A stretch of DNA of 64,000 nucleotides from Dromaius novaehollandiae (lineage: Eukaryota; Chordata; Aves; Casuariiformes; Dromaiidae): the NCBI RefSeq assembly GCF_036370855.1, contig NC_088098.1, forward strand, positions 199,687,773 to 199,751,772, written 5' to 3'. This document shows, one piece after another, positions 1 to 14,735 of the stretch. The notes beneath the pieces are model-generated. The model worked only from the letters and a program-made list of their open reading frames with translations, ran no database searches and had not been told where the DNA came from. Position 1 is the stretch's first letter. Each line of letters begins with the position of its first letter. The translations under genes were made by a program, and so were the position numbers.

Positions 1-1084
1 ACTTCATTCAGACTGGGGCAGATCTGATTACATTCACTACTCGCCAGAGGAGCATGGTGCAGCCTTTCTTCATTAGCGAAGACATACAGAAACCCTGACT
101 AATCTAATTTCTCCTGTTATCTCTCCCCCCCACGCAGTGTTATCTTTTAAATGATGCATTTCTTGGGACAGAGGACTATCTTAGGGATGTCTGAGGGACA
201 CCTGGGAAGTTCAGAGAGTTACTAATCAGCAACAACAATAACGGCAGTATTATATAAAGCATGACAACAACCTCAAGAAAGAACTGGACCTCTATTCTTG
301 GATGCTGCTTTATGAGGTGCAAAAAGGCTTGGAAAGAAAAGCAACTAGTGACTCCTTTGGCCCAGGTAGAATTCCCTGGGTGTCCTTGGAGCTGAAGGTC
401 ACCACAGCAAAACCAGGATAGACTCTGGCAGTGTCTAGCAGGACCTGGCTGACACAGAAGAGAGAGTTTCATCCTGGGCTGGTAATTTGGATTCAATCAC
501 AACATCTTCCAGGGAGGCAGGCAATATGTGTTCAGATGGTGACAATAAAAAACAGTTTAAGAGCATCCTCCAGATCCTTAAATAGGCTGGCTGAAAAAAA
601 CCCTGAAAACTGAAAACTAAAAAAACCCCACCAAACTCCCAGTTACTCAGTTGCCATTTTCTTATCTAGTCAAAATTTAGCTGTTAATTAACTTGTAAAG
701 TGTCCCAGCGCAGATAAGGCTTGAGCAGGGAGCAGGAGCACGCTGCCTCCACGCACTGCAGCAGCCCCGGTGGGGCTCAGTGTGGCTCCAAGCCTGCCGC
801 AGGAACGGTGTGAACCACCCAGAGGGAACCGCCTCATCCACGGGTGTCACGAACCCGCGTGCTCAGCCTTACTTCAGCCAAGGGCCGGCACTACCCCAGC
901 CAGGGCTGCCAGCAGGGTGTTAGTACAGGACATTGCTTCCCCTCTCCTCAGACCTCTTTTGGGCCTGAGGAAACATAAACCCACACATCCCTCTTCTTGG
1001 GAGAGTGCTTGTCATGCAAGAAAGCAAGGGTGTCCTGTGGTGAAGAGGTTCACAAGCTTGTTGAAGCTTGGTATATATAAACCC

Positions 1085-1150
1085 ATTTTTATATGTGTAG
1101 ATGCATGTATGCATATGCATGTATGTGTACACACAATAAATATTATATAT
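1085..1150. repeat. ATGT/GCAT-rich simple repeat
   Basis: Degenerate low-complexity stretch of alternating purine-pyrimidine words (GCATGTATGCATATGCATG and similar), with a short ATGCATATGCAT palindrome in the middle. No function is implied. Confidence 0.6.
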
Positions 1151-2797
1151 CAGCACAGAATCAATGCAGCGAAAACTAGATTTCCCAGTAAATATTTTAA
1201 ACACTGGGTTGGAGATTCAGTTTTATTTTGGGCTTCCTGATACTTACTTATTTATGTTTAAGAGGGTATCTTCAACAGAAGAGGCTGATAGAAGGCAAAA
1301 TCAGCAGATGACAGAGTGAACTAGGCAAGACTAGAAAGAATTAAGGCACTTGGGAGAAACACCATTCCAGCAGCAACACAATGGTATATGATAAACGGAA
1401 GATAAAATGCACTTCAAGGAAAAATTTGAACTCCTCATCCAACTCTTTCTAGCGAACTGAGATGATTCAGGAGTGAGAGCTGGCCAGGTTGATGGTTCAG
1501 TTAGCTCTGCTCTGTGCCCAGTGGTGACAGAGGAAAAAAAATATTAAGACATATAAAGAAGAAAATTAATAAAAAGGAGGGCAGGTTAAGATAATCGTGG
1601 GGGAATCAGGGACACAAGGATTTTTCTCTCAGATGTAAGCTTGCCTTCTTGCAGGGACCGGAAAGGTGTACCCACACAGAGGAGTGGCGAGAAGATAAAC
1701 CAGAGGTACCTTTGTATTTCTTGGTCACTGTAAAGAAAAAAAGGGATATTTAAAATAATAATTCTGTCACACATCAAAGACTATGAAACTGATAACCCTG
1801 AGACTGAACCAGCACTGACTGTATTGTATTTCATGTGGGCTGAGGAATCAGGGATTGAAGGGGAATACCGTGCAATTCAGGTTTCCTTCTTCACAGTCCC
1901 AAGATTATTTTTGTGTTTATCTGCTGCTGTGTTTGTCTCTCACTTGCAGGAGCGCATTTAGTCCCTCTGAGGTGGGTGACCTGTGCTTTAAAACTCACGG
2001 CTGCAATCCCATTTTTGCAAAGGGCCAGGCTGGGCTTGGCAGGAGATTTGGGTGCTGCTCTGTGTCACACCAAGGCTTTGCTGGGCACCAGGCATGGACA
2101 CCCACAGACTCAAGCAACCTTACAGCAGCTGTGGGTGCTTTAAGAGCTTGCAGGTCACACTAGAAGGCACCAGGTGAATTTAAGTACCTTGAGGGTTGGG
2201 TGGTAGCTGAGTGGGGTTTTTCGTTATTGCACTTCTCAATGTAGGTGTCTGAAATTTATTTAAATCCATCTCAATACCTAAATAGACTTTTGGATCTAGT
2301 CCCAAACCTATCCAACCCCTTTATCACTGTAGAGGAACACCTTGGTTGGCAGTCAAAGATTTTGGCAGTCAAGGAAATTGTATCAGCTGCTTGTGAAAGC
2401 AAGGAAGCATTTCAGAGCTGCAGCTGCCTTTTGAGAGGTGCAGCCTGCCCTGGAGGCCGCCTGTTAAGCAGAATTTAATCAGGGGATGATACAGCCTCGC
2501 AGCCTTCCCCAGGTGCTCTTGCAATATTGCTGAGTTCACACATGATTCACCAGTTTAATGTACTTCTCAGCAAGCTAACCCTCACTGTTGCTTCTTTTAA
2601 CAATTTTGTTTTTATAGAGCATCCCTTACCAAAGAGCTGGAAGGCATTATCCAATTAACCACTGAAAAATCAATCCCTGAAAAATCCCACTTCTTAAATA
2701 CTATTAAAAAACAGCAGCAAATGCATCTTTTTCTAATAAAACTGTTAGGAAGAATTGCTATTTTTTTCCAAACACAGAAACCAAGCAAAAAGGAGAT

Positions 2798-2872
2798 GTC
2801 ATAGAAATGAGAGGCCAGAGGGACTTCAAGAGGTCACAGAAGTCTGCAAAGCTGAAGCAGGATCAAATTCAG
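2798..2872 (-). repeat. Probable old CR1 3' tail fragment
   Basis: The words catagaaatgagagg, gacttcaagaggtcac and gctgaagcaggatcaa appear in the order and spacing of the reverse complement of an old CR1 3' end (an 'agaatcatagaa...gacctcaagaggtcatc...gaggcaggatcaa' type of tail). It is short and diverged, so the family call is tentative. Confidence 0.45.
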
Positions 2873-5800
2873 CTAAGGTGTATTTGTCTGGCATGAATTG
2901 TTTGAAAGATAAGGGCTAAATTCAGTTTGCATTTAGGCTTTCTCTATAGCAGAAAAGCTGTTCAGATTAATTACATCAATTCAATATTTATCTAAATAAA
3001 TTCCTGCAAAATTCCTGTGGTAGATATGCTTCAGTTAGTCTAAACCTTGTATACATTATTTTAACTTAATTTGGTAAGCCGTCAGTGATGCTAAACCAAT
3101 CTGAACTTTGGATAAACCCTTAGCACTAGCCAAACTCAGGGATGCTGGCAGCAGAAGCCTGAATAGGTATTATTTTGGGCATCGATCTTTGTTTTTTGGG
3201 GAGGAAGTTCTTAAATTCACTCTGTTAAAACTCCTGAAAACAAATCCTGTTCAAGAAGACAATTTTTCACTCGTGTGGACACATGAAATGTGGTTCCTTA
3301 GCACACACTTGAGAGAGGCACCTCTGCCTTTGGAGTGAGAGTTTTCTGCTGTGGGTGCCGGGGTGCTGCTGCGGGGCATGCTCAGGGTGCCCCACAGCCA
3401 GAACAGCTCCATCCCTTGTGCACCACAAACCAAACAAGCAACTACCCATGTCCCCTGAAGGACAGAGGTACCTGAACAGGCCTGTGCGTGCTTGGGCAGG
3501 ATCTGGCACGTCACGAGATGCCTTCTTTCTAAGTTGAGCTGGCTGGGGAGTTTTCTATCCCTTTTGGTGCAGCACTCGCTCCAAAAGCAGCAGACCCAGG
3601 CTTGTGTTCCTATTAGACTGCTGGGTTCAACCCCATGTCTTCCCTTCCCAAGATGAAGGATGGAGGGAGGGAAGGAAAAAGAGATGCTTGTCACTCCTGT
3701 GAGCCACTGCGCAGAAAGAAATGAGAGCTGTGGGATGCTGAGAGCACAAGAGGTCCTAACTCTAGTCTGGTGGTGGGGATTAGCAACCAGGAAAGGGCAG
3801 TTCTGCTTCTGAGTCCTGTTTATTGCCTTTTATTCTGAGCAGTGTGTAATATAAAATGCATAAATGATCCCAGGAGTCTGAATCCAGAGCCTCCTCCCCT
3901 GTCCCAGCTGCGTCCTCTTGTCTCTGGGAAAATTTCTCCCATAAGTGATCTTGCTCCCTACCCCTGTCAGTTTGTCCCTCTGACTTCTGTGTTCCTCTCT
4001 GCCCAGCTGAACAAATTCTGCAGCAGAGGTGGAGAGCACCTTTGGCCTTGGATGACCTACAGCTTGGTGGTTATGGCACTGTGCAGGGAGAAGGAGATGA
4101 AGGTTTGAGTCCTCTCAGATCAATCAAAGCATTAAAAGAAAATTTCCAAATCTAGGCACCCTTCAAGCTAAGAGTGTTTCTACATTAGCATTTTAAAGGG
4201 ATCAGGAACACCCTGTTGAAGTCGTTTCCTGATTGTCTCCACTCCTGTGTTTTGGTTCACAGTGTGAAGCTGGCCTGGGTCCCTTTTCCATGGAGCTAAA
4301 GAAGAAAACACAATCCAGGAGCACAGCTCATACACTCCAGCTGCCACGGGCAGCTCGCGGGCAGTTAGTCCGCAGGGACTGCCCAAAACAAACCCTCAAG
4401 ATATGCACGCGGTGGCACCGCTGGTTCCTCAGCACCAGCTGTTTCTACAGATCTGCTCTTGTTGGGCTGCACTACTTGCTAATGTATGTACCCATAGCCT
4501 ATGTCCATATGTTTTGTAATGTAATGTTGTATACTGTGATGCAGTGTAAGGTACTGTACTGAACTGCAGACATAGCCTAAAGCTATTCTATAAATGAGGC
4601 AGACGTGAAAAAAGAGAGGGTGCTAGACACTGGATCTTGCTCCCAGGGTTGTTTATGCATTTTACATTAGATCATCAGCACCAGCAGTTGCTCTTAGGAG
4701 AAAGAAACCTGCTCAGCTTTTGGTAGAGAAAGCTGTAGGAGTCTCTTCCACATCGAAGGAGCAGCTTCTGGGCTCTGCATCCAAAGGCAGTGCGGCAGTC
4801 TCACCTGAAGAGAGAGAGGTGAGAGTACAACTGCCCAGTGGCATGGCTCTCAAGCCATCCCTAGATATCCCTGGGTGTTGTATAGACATGTAATGCTTTC
4901 CAGAAGGTGATGGCTTTTAAAAATCCGGCCTGTAGCTTCTAGGGCTTATTGGAGAGCATTTAGAGAACTTTCCTCCCATCTTCCTTTGCCCTCCTGAACT
5001 TGAGGGAGAACACAGGTTGTTTTGTTCCTGAAGCCAGACTAGCCCCAAGTCTGTCACAGCACATATCAAATGAGCAAAAGGAAAATTAATTTGGCTGGTT
5101 TTATTGATGACTGTGGGATTTTCAGATCAGCTGGCAGTGCCATTATACTTGTGGGTGGTGCTGGAGGTGTGCTGGGTGCCACAGAATAGAACCACAGATG
5201 CAAGTAAGCAGGCCAGCTTAACTGAGCGCAGGCTGTGCACACCTGAAAGGGCATGAACAGTCCTGTTCGATGCCAACAGCATGCCCCTGAAGTTATATAT
5301 GTGCATGCGTAATCTGCTGATTTGCATGCAAAATTCTTGTTCCCAGGAAGTACAATAGGCTATACTACCATGCAGCATGTCTCGACACAAGGAAAATGAC
5401 CTCATCTGAGACTGAGGGCTGCAGTTTGGAAATAAAGTGTTTCATCAGCAATTCCAATCCCTGTTGGGAACTGGGAACTCTGCCTGTGCTATTCTTGCCT
5501 GGAATTTCCTTGTAGCCTCATGCAAATGTTGTCCATTGGAATAATTCCCACTAGATTCTATCTCTTTTGAAATAATAAAAGCTATCGCAATCAAATTACA
5601 AGCACCCTTGCCTGACACTCTGCCCATAACAATAAAATACATAGCAATAAAACACACTGCACTGCTTAGACCTGACTTATACTACATTTGTTTCCTCAAG
5701 CTTGACATGTACAGAGTTGATGTAAAGTTGCTTAAATCCCATTTTTGTTATCCAAATAAAGCTCCTTGTACAACTCAAGCCATCAGCCAGCCTGTATCTA

Positions 5801-8800
5801 CCAAATGCCAGTAGGGCTCTTGTGTTGCCTGCGCGAGTGCTAAGAGATGCATCCCATGGTGAACAACTCATAGCAATGCCAGGTCTCACTATGGTTTTGA
5901 ACTCCCCAGCCTGTGGCTCGCAGGGATCGAAGCTTGCCTCTCTTCCTCTCCCCCCTTCCCTTCCTCTCCATCTTCCCTGAAAGCTCAGCATGCTTGAGCA
6001 ATGCCCTTTTCCTGCTATTTACCTTTGTGAAAAAGCAGGCATAGCCATGTGCCAAGACAGGCCACCTCCCAATTTTCCATGCCTGCCTTGACCAGGAAAG
6101 CCAACCTAGTCCTTCACAGTGCCATACTGGGAAGAGGCTGTGCAACCAGGGGGGGAGAAGAGAGAAGTCGCCGTGTATGCAGCAGAACTGTGAGCCCAGG
6201 GCTGCCACTGGGATCAGAACAGCGTGGGAGGAAAGCAGGTCTACAAAAAGGTTGGGAGTTGCCCTTGGGCTGTCCTTAGGGCATCCTCGCGCAGCTGTGA
6301 TCTCCATCTCTGCAGCTGCGGACAGCTTGTGTGACACCCTGGAGTGTGCGTGACTGCGCATGGGGGAGAAAGGGCACGGGAGGATGCAGGACTCGTGGAA
6401 AGACCGAGCCACCCGGAGGAGTGGCTATGGGCTGAGCCAAGAGGGGACTGGTGAGGAAGTTCCAGCCAACACAACACCACATTCATTTGAAGTGTGTGGT
6501 TTTGGTGTTTCCCCTTGAGGCTGTGCAAAATCCACTCCAGCCTCTCTTTGAAAATGTTGCCCTTTTGTGTGGTCAGATAAGAAGCAGGGTTTTTTTGCAT
6601 AGTCAATGTATTCTGCCACCATTTACTCATAAGAAAATAAGTTCATACAGGAACCACTTAGCAGCAAGAGCATTTTGGCACTGAGATAGAATTTCAAATG
6701 AGAGAGAGCCTCATCCTGTCAGAAACATATTTCTTAACAAAGGAAGTGATTTACTGACCCATAAAAATGCCCCTAACAGTCACCAAGTACCTGCTTAGTC
6801 GGAGCCCTTGATTTCTACCAGTAAGTACTCAGAGTACATCGGTAGCGCAAACATTACAAAAGACAGTGCTCTTCTTGGACGTCCACCTTTCCCAGCCTGA
6901 AGCAAATCACTTTAGGATGTACTTGAATGAAGTGGAGAGCAGAGGCAGGAGCATTCCTCACCCAAAGACGTTCTTTTCTTCTTTCTCTTGGGCTGTGCTG
7001 GCTGAAAGGGATATTTCTTTTCTCTGTCTGGAGTATGTTGTAAGCCTGAATGCAGACATTGCTTAGGAACAGTCTCAATGGCATTTTTTAAGAGATGCTG
7101 TGTGCCTCTTTCCCTGTCATTTCTTGGCATGCTGGCTATGGCTCCGCTTCTTCTGTGTCTACAAGATCCCTTCTCACAGATTTCTGCAATGAGCTATGCT
7201 GGGACTTCTGCAATAAGCAGCGTGACCATAACCAAGCTGGAGTGATGTAGGTGACTGAAACATTTACCTTCCCTGGGACTCTATCACCCTTTGGAGCCAG
7301 AAATCAGGGGCACTCTCTTTAAATGAATTTAGCAATAATTATTGCTCCACTCATGAATGACCTGGTTCCTTTGGTCCAAGTCCAGCCAATTCAGTCTAAA
7401 TACGGACTAAGTAACCTCCTGAGCTCCTTTCCCTGGTTCTGTGCAGGTTGTACGCACCTGGAGTTGCACAGAAATCCTGAAGATACTTTCTGCATCATTT
7501 TACAGAGATCTTTCAGGGACGATCCTAGGGGTCTGCAGTTTATCATTTCCTTTCAACTCAGCCAATATGACTGTCTCCCCAAAGAGCTTGAAAGTCACCT
7601 TCCACTGTCAGGCCCAGGGAACAGCCCTTCTTCTCTCTGGGGTATTCTGCCCACCAGGGACTTGTTGATCCTCAACAAAAAGAAATGCAGAAGAGTTCTT
7701 AGTTTCACCAATCTGTGGCAGTTGCTGATGAAAAGATTGGGAAGGGTGACAGGCTGAAAAGACATTGTCCTTCAGGCAGGGAAAAAGAGCTATTAGAAAG
7801 TCAGGACTGGGAAGTGCACAGTGAAGTGCATAAAGATGTCAGAGAGAGCCTAAAATAGCAAACACAGACATTTCAGACTACTGCAGAGAAGAGCACCCAG
7901 GGATTTCTTCACCAACAACTGTTGTACCCCAAGGATAGTTCAAAGCGATGATCAAAGCATTCTCCACGATTTATTGCACAAAGCCAGGGAAGAGCCAACT
8001 TCCTTATCCCTTCCCAACCTGTTTCAGGCAAGGACTATGAAGCTTTGATGAATACAGAATAACCACTTCACACTTCCCTTGGCTGTTTACAATGATTTAT
8101 ACCGTCATAAATTACTGACTCTTTCTGTGAACTGCTAGTTCACTCCCTCACTGTTATCTCCTATTGTAGACCAAATTTTTCAGAATGCAGATCATAAATC
8201 ATGAGCATTGATCATTGTTCTAGCCCTTGACTATTGAAAGTCTATCTATTTATACTGGACATTCATTCATCGCTTGCAGAACCAGAAAAAAAATTGGGAA
8301 TGGAATGGATCATACTTACTGGCCCATGAACATTTCACTCAACTGCAGAAGAGATAACTTTTCAATAAAAGTGCTTTTGGGGTCTTTTACTCATGCTAAC
8401 AATATATCTAATATTTCTTCTGGTTTTACTTCTGCATTTATTTATCAGCTTTTACATATCAAAAACACTATCAGAGAATTGTGATGCAAGTCCAGGATCT
8501 GTATGTGCCATAGAGCTCAGAAAAGCTCTTTCCAAGGACTAATAACATGCCATAGTCCATCCGCACCTGTCCCAAACCCCAGCAAAGCATGATCTGCCTC
8601 ACTCTGACAAAGTCTCCAAGCTGTCCTCTGCTCAGTAGCATTTTCATGTACTTTGCTACTTGTTTTTGTGTCCGGTTGTTTCAGGACAGCAGAATCCTTC
8701 CAGCAAGCTGACTTCACTCCCCACCCTGCTAGCAACATTTCCTGATAGACTTCACAGGTGTGAGGTAATGTACAGGTCATCACTGGTATCTTCTCGAGTT

Positions 8801-10257
8801 TGTGGAGTAACCATGAGTAGAGGTATCTGAATCCTTCCTCGATGTTGTTTGGTGTCCAGCATAGGCATTGATGAATCATAGCTGTCACCCAAAAATCACT
8901 GCTCCCAATGAGAAGTGATCTGGGCAGATGCTACTACATCACATATTTTTTATTCTTTAATGTGCACAAGGCTTGTACTTTCCTAGTGCAGCCTCTTTTA
9001 CTCTATATGGAAGGTTTCTGGTGACCTTCCCAAGATGTGTATAATCTGGGGAATATACCCTATGTTATCTATTCAGGGGCCCTTGGTCAAACATTTCATC
9101 CTGAAGCCTGCTGTTTTGGCTTCGTTTATTACTTCCTGTACACTGCAGAGTCCGCCTTGCACAATTTCTGTTGACTTTCCAGCTCCAAATTGCTGTCCGT
9201 TGACTAACAGCAGTCAAGCTCGAGCATGCAGCTGCCTGCTGGTTTTCTGTCATCACAGTAACTCTCCTGATGTTGTCTGTGTGCAGGGGGACCACTGCCA
9301 GCTTTGCACATAGCTCTGTACGCTTCTGCGGCCAAGAGCTCAGCAGGCACTGCAGGATGTCCCTCATCAGCATCCCCGTGCGACCCCATCCCACAGTGCT
9401 CATTTTGAATCTGCTCCACAGAGTACAGATAGCCGCTGAAAGTCAGTAGCTTTTGAGCGTTCTCCGCAATATGCACGTAACCACCTTGATGAGTGCTGTA
9501 TTATCTTCATCCATCAGTGGCGATGGAGCTGCTGTTCCTGAATGGCAAATGGTGGCAGGCAGTTTCATGATTCATAGAATTACAAGAAAAAAAGTCTGAA
9601 ATTGGAGAATGCAGAAAAAAGGGGAATGAAAAAAGAAACAGTGGGAATTTGAGAATTTGTTTTATCCTTATTTCCCTGGATGCTGTCCATATGGATCCCA
9701 TATAGCTTCACAAACATGTCCCAGGGGGCATTACTCCAGGGAGTAGCATGGGACACAGGGATGCTACCCAAAGGGCCCTGAGGTTGCAGCTGACTCAGCC
9801 AGCTGCGCATACATGTGATCTCCAGGCCACAGCTGCAACCCAATGCAGATCTGTTGGTGGAACCTGTTGGTGTGGACTTGACTGTGGCTTCTGCCTTCAG
9901 AATAGCCCCCCTCCTTTTTTTTTCACAGCATGAGATTTTATGTGCATCCTCTCAGTACCTCATGACTCTTCCTTCCCAAACTCAGTTCAGCTCCTTTGTC
10001 TCTGGTTAGTTTAACAGGAGGAAGTGTTTTCCATTGTATACCTGCATTCACAAAATGACTTGGTTAATATGATGCATACATAGGTGCAACCAGGTTATTA
10101 CTGAATCACACTGTTCTTGTTTTTAATGTGATTCAGGGCCTGCACTTGAGCCCTCAGCAGACTGCTGGATTAGTCATGTATTCAGTGATTTGAATATTGA
10201 CAAAAGGAACAAGGGAATGTATTTTATTCAGATTGAATTAAAATGATGCAGAATCTA

Positions 10258-10620
10258 GCCCACTTCCCAGGGAGGAGTCATCCATCATTCCTGGTTGCTG
10301 CCTACTCCCCCCGCTCCATTCCCCTTGAGCTCTTCTCACTGACTCCAACGACTTACAGCAAAGATTTTAACTCCTAAACTCTCCTCCATGCCTCCCCTTT
10401 CTTCTGCGAGGTGCACTGACTCCGCCTTTCTCCCACTGCTGACATCCAGCCTTTCCTCAGGCTTCACTGTCACTGCCTGCCCTTCTTACTACGGCCTTTA
10501 GGGCAGCTCCATCAATACTGCCTTTAGCAGTTTCTCTCCCTTGTCGCCAGTATTTGCCATCAATTTTTTACTGGATTCTTCCTACTCTTATCTCTGCGTA
10601 AGTAAACTACTGTGGGCTTC
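10258..10620 (+). repeat. Pyrimidine-rich stretch, possible L2-like LINE remnant
   Basis: About 360 bases rich in C and T on the + strand (runs such as ccttgagctcttctcactg and cctttctcccactgctgac). The composition and wording resemble the sense strand of the L2-like element at 55.6-57.1 kb. No reading frame or catalytic motif survives, so it may be only a pyrimidine-skewed unique sequence. Confidence 0.3.
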
Positions 10621-13600
10621 AGCAGTGCTCTGTGCACTCCACGAGATGCAGTAGGACAAAAGCCCTCCTCAGACAAGCATCAAAGGGTCGAGTGTTCCTA
10701 GCAAACCTGATAAAACTTCACTTGAATGCTAATGGGGCATTCACTGATACGTAAAGTGCTGGACAAGGGACAGGGATGAAGCAAGTCCTGCCCCTAGCGC
10801 TGGCCGTACCCTGCGACTGCTCCCCTTCTGGGGGAGACCCTTCCTGAGGGCCAGTGAAGAGCATGTTCCTCAGAAGCAAAGAAAATCATGACACTCCTTG
10901 ATAAACCCTCCGCTATCTGCTGGAGCTCAGGTCTATGGTGTATCTTTATGAGCCATGCTTTTGGAGACTGTGAGGATTACAGGATTGGTGCCTGTGGCCT
11001 GACCAGTGCAAGTGATGTGCAGCAACATCAATATAAACCAGCATCTTTGCAGCTCTTACATTAAATTTGGGGTAAAAAGCACAGTGAGTGCTGTTATCAC
11101 ACTCAAGCAAGTCTCACATACTCTGATCCTCCTCCTACCGCGATTAAGCACAGTGGTGACTTGACAAGGGGCAACCCATTAAAAAAGCTGAAAGATGATG
11201 AAGCAGCAAACAAAGCGTTTATGTCAGATGATAAAAAAATATGTCCTTTGTAAATAAAATGTAAAGAAGTCTTGCAAATGTTTTTCCAGATTAAAGCTCC
11301 TATGACCATGTGTTTGTATTCACCAGACTTTGGTGAACACTCAGAGACTGTTCTATAAAAACCTATAAAACGCAAAGGCCTATTTGTTAAGGGATGGGGT
11401 GGCAATTAAAATGAACATGGAAATCATGGGTGGGCACATATTTCAGATACTCAGTGTATATCAAAGGAGATAAAACAGCTTGCTTGAAGGCTAACAAAGT
11501 ATGACATTTTTGGCATTACTATGACTAAAATGAGTGTTTGAAAAATTCATACAGAGACAAACCAGTTATACATGCTGAGCTGAACTGGAAAGGTGCTTTT
11601 ATTGCTAATGCTGGTGCAAAATGTCAGGTGTAACACAAGTTTAGCTCAGTCTGGAAGAAATTAAAACTATTTCCAAAGTATAATCTGAGCTGAATTTTAA
11701 CCTGTCGGTTAAAATAATTACACATGACAAGCAGCAAGTAAGCTGTTAGGTGTTGAAAAAGCCTCATTTTAAGCAAAAGTGATGAATAACCTGAGGTTGC
11801 TAGACACAGGATTTAGCAAAAATCAAAATGCTTGTGACCAGCATATTATAAAACTGGTCCTTCATGGTAGTCAAAACGAAACCTCGTTGTGAGGAATATC
11901 AAGAAGGTATCATCACATTGAGTAAGTGGATAATAAAATGGCAAATGAACCTCCGTGTCAGTGGTGCAAACTAATGTACAGTGAGGCAAACTAATCCAAA
12001 GTATATTTATTCCTGTATATAGGCATATACGCCCCCTTGGGAGATACTTGTTCTCTTTCCTAGAAACTCATAGCAAAGAATCTTGGAGTGACTATGGAAA
12101 ATGTCAGCTCTTTGCTGTGAGGTGTTCAAAAGCCAAAAACGAGCAAATAAGAATTACTAGAAAATAACTAGAGAATGTAAGAGAAAACATCGTTTTGTGC
12201 CTGTATAAACTGTGAATACTGTGTGTACTCGGACCACCCTCAGGCACAGAAAGTTGTGATGAGGACGATAAAGATGTGGAGCCCCTCCTGCATGACACAG
12301 GCAACACATCGGGCCTTTCAGCACGAAACAAAAAGGATGGAGGGAGGATATGACAGAAGTGCATGCATTCATGAAAGCATGGAAGGGGTGAACAGAGAAA
12401 GATGATTAACTATTTCTCTCGATAGTGAGGACTCAGAGATGTCCCATGATATTATATAAGAGCAGGTTTTCAGTAAATGAAACAATATTTTCACAAGACA
12501 TAATTAAGCAATTGAGTTAATTGCTGCAGGTTCTTGTGAATTCCAAGATATATATGGAATAAATATGAAATATTTATATATTCTAAATATAAAGATATCA
12601 TCCAAGCATGATTAGACAAAGTAATGCCAGAAAGTGAATCAAGAGCTATTAAAAGTATACATCCAGACAGCCTCTGGAGGTGGCCGTGGGCTGTTAAATG
12701 AAGAGATGCAGACATAACCTTTGGGAAGCCCTAAGATAGAGATTGCTGGAAGACAGTTCCAAGATTTACACTATCTATCTTGAAACAAACTAAAAACTGT
12801 TTCTGTGTTAAAGAAAGTCAAAAAGTATTTATTTTTCTAGTTTTAAGAAGCTTTTATTTTTGCATTGCTTTGCAAGCCGCAACAATCAATGTTGTGTACA
12901 TTCATACACGGTTTTTAGCAAGCATCACTTTCAGTGCTATTAGAACAATCCTTCCTTACCATTGAACTTTTACAGATGCCAGAGCTGTCAATACTTGGCT
13001 CTTGCATCTCCTGCTAACTAGCCAAGCAGTCAGCCAGGTATGGGCAATAGGCCGGCATCCTCAGACTTGCGATTTGTCAGAATTTCTTACCTGGATTCCC
13101 TTGCTTTTCCCAAATAAAACATTACATAACTCCTCACACATAAACACAAGCAAACAAAAATGGATAAAAATAAAAGTAACATTCAGCTTTACCCTCTTCT
13201 TTGGTGGTAAATGACTGAACAACATGAACTGTGGATTTCCTTCAAACATTTACATTTATTGCTATCAAACTTTGGTATTGCTTTATAAAACATAGCTGAT
13301 TCTTCCGAACATTTCTTCTTAGGTTTTTAAAGACTTTACACATATGACTTCCTTCCTTCCTTCTAAACCTCCCAGAGCAAAACCAAATCCATTTTACCAT
13401 ATTTAAGACACATACATAAAGTCTTGGTTTTTGTAATTCATATCTATGCAAAACACTAGATCAGGCTTAATTGATACTTAAATCTCTACTAATGAAAGTG
13501 TGTTTACTTCCAGACACGCCTCAGGCTAAGTGTTAAGTACAACACATAGGACAGATCTCTACTTCAACTTAGAGATATAAACACACCATTTTCAGTCAGT

Positions 13601-14610
13601 ACTTTATATACTTAGGACGAGTTTTCATTGCCTCACTAGTCAAACGCATAGCCTTTCACCATCTTCTAGTTTTTTTTACATGCCCTCTTTAAGACAGCAT
13701 TTTTTTCTGCTGGGATTCTTGGTCACATTGTTTTATGAAGCAAAGACTCTTTGCTATGTTGTAATCAAGTGTCATTTAATAGAACTCCTTCCCTGTTGCA
13801 TGTTTGGGGTCCAGTGCAGACAATGTGAGGCAGCCCTGAGCCTGACAGCAGCACTAGGCATACTTTTCCATCAAGCCCGAGGTGAAGGCTGCGACGGTTC
13901 CCATCTGTGTCAGCGCTGGTCCAAGCCACTCCATCATGCCCGGTTGGCCATGGCCTCTGTCCTCAGATTCCCTTAAAGATGGGGTTTAAGGACACTAAAG
14001 CAAGAAACCGGTACAAGAGACCTCTTTTCTTTTTTCTTTTTTATCAACAACCACAGAGCCCAAGCTCCAGGAAAGTAGCACCTAATGATCCTCCATATGG
14101 CAATTAACTCTTCTTCGATTCACTCTTCACATTTTCTGCTAGATTATTTTCTCTCACAAAACCAGTTTCAAGCCCTCTTTACTGTGGTGGAACCAAGGTC
14201 GTGCTCACTATTGGAGATATTAGAAAAGTTTCACGCAGCTGTGAAGAAAGGCCACAAGACTTTGAATGGAAAACCATCCTAAGTCGGACTTCTGAATGAC
14301 CCTTCGCTGCCTGCTGCCCTCGTCCCTGCCTCCGGCTACCAAGACCACTCATTTCAGTAGCGTCACATTAGCAGTTGGTTTATCTCTTCCTCGTCTTGGC
14401 TCCGCGCAGCAGCGCCCCGGGACGAGCCGGCGGGGGGAGCCCGGCGCGGGCGGACGCCGGGGCGGCTCCGTCCCCGCAGGACGGCCCGCAGCAGCCGGGC
14501 AGGGCGCGGGCAGGGGGCGGCGAGACCCGCCGGCCCCGCCAGCCGGGCGGGAGGCGCCGCCGCTCCGTGCCGCGACCGGCGGAGCCCAGCGGCCCCCGCC
14601 GGGCCCCGGC

Positions 14611-14635
14611 CCCCGCCCCCGCCCCGCCCCGCCCC
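14611..14635 (+). promoter_or_regulatory. GJB2: Clustered GC boxes (Sp1-type)
   Basis: Overlapping CCCCGCCCC words sit 70-95 bases upstream of the TTAAAA box. A second group in the opposite orientation (gggcggtgcgggcggggggc, 14681-14700) runs right up to it. Human GJB2 is known to depend on two promoter-proximal GC boxes. Binding here is inferred. Confidence 0.6.
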
Positions 14636-14703
14636 GGGCGCCCCGCAGCAAGGCGGGCAGGAGGGCGGCGGGGCCGGCGCGGGCGGTGCGGGCGGGGGGC
14701 GGG

Positions 14704-14709
14704 TTAAAA
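14704..14709 (+). promoter_or_regulatory. GJB2: TTAAAA box of the GJB2 promoter
   Basis: TTAAAA stands alone in GC-only sequence (cggg-TTAAAA-gcggcgg). Mammalian GJB2 uses the same TTAAAA in place of a canonical TATA box, about 25-30 bases upstream of the start site. That spacing puts transcription initiation near 14733-14740. Confidence 0.7.
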
Positions 14710-14735
14710 GCGGCGGCAGGTGAACGGGGAGGGAC

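Larger units (their letters stand above)
1..14390. other. Intergenic region upstream of GJB2
   Basis: I see no exon of a known gene here. The open frames are short, overlap on both strands and match no family I recognise. It holds an ATGT-rich simple repeat near 1.1 kb, a probable old CR1 tail near 2.8 kb and a pyrimidine-rich stretch at 10.26-10.62 kb that may be an L2 remnant. In other amniotes GJB6 lies upstream of GJB2 in the same direction, so this is probably the GJB6-GJB2 spacer. That is an inference from gene order; no GJB6 coding sequence is visible. Confidence 0.6.

Noticed and set aside
5840-6412. 190-codon minus-strand frame
   Set aside because: No recognisable domain, no splice or promoter context, overlapped by other random frames, and composition like the surroundings.
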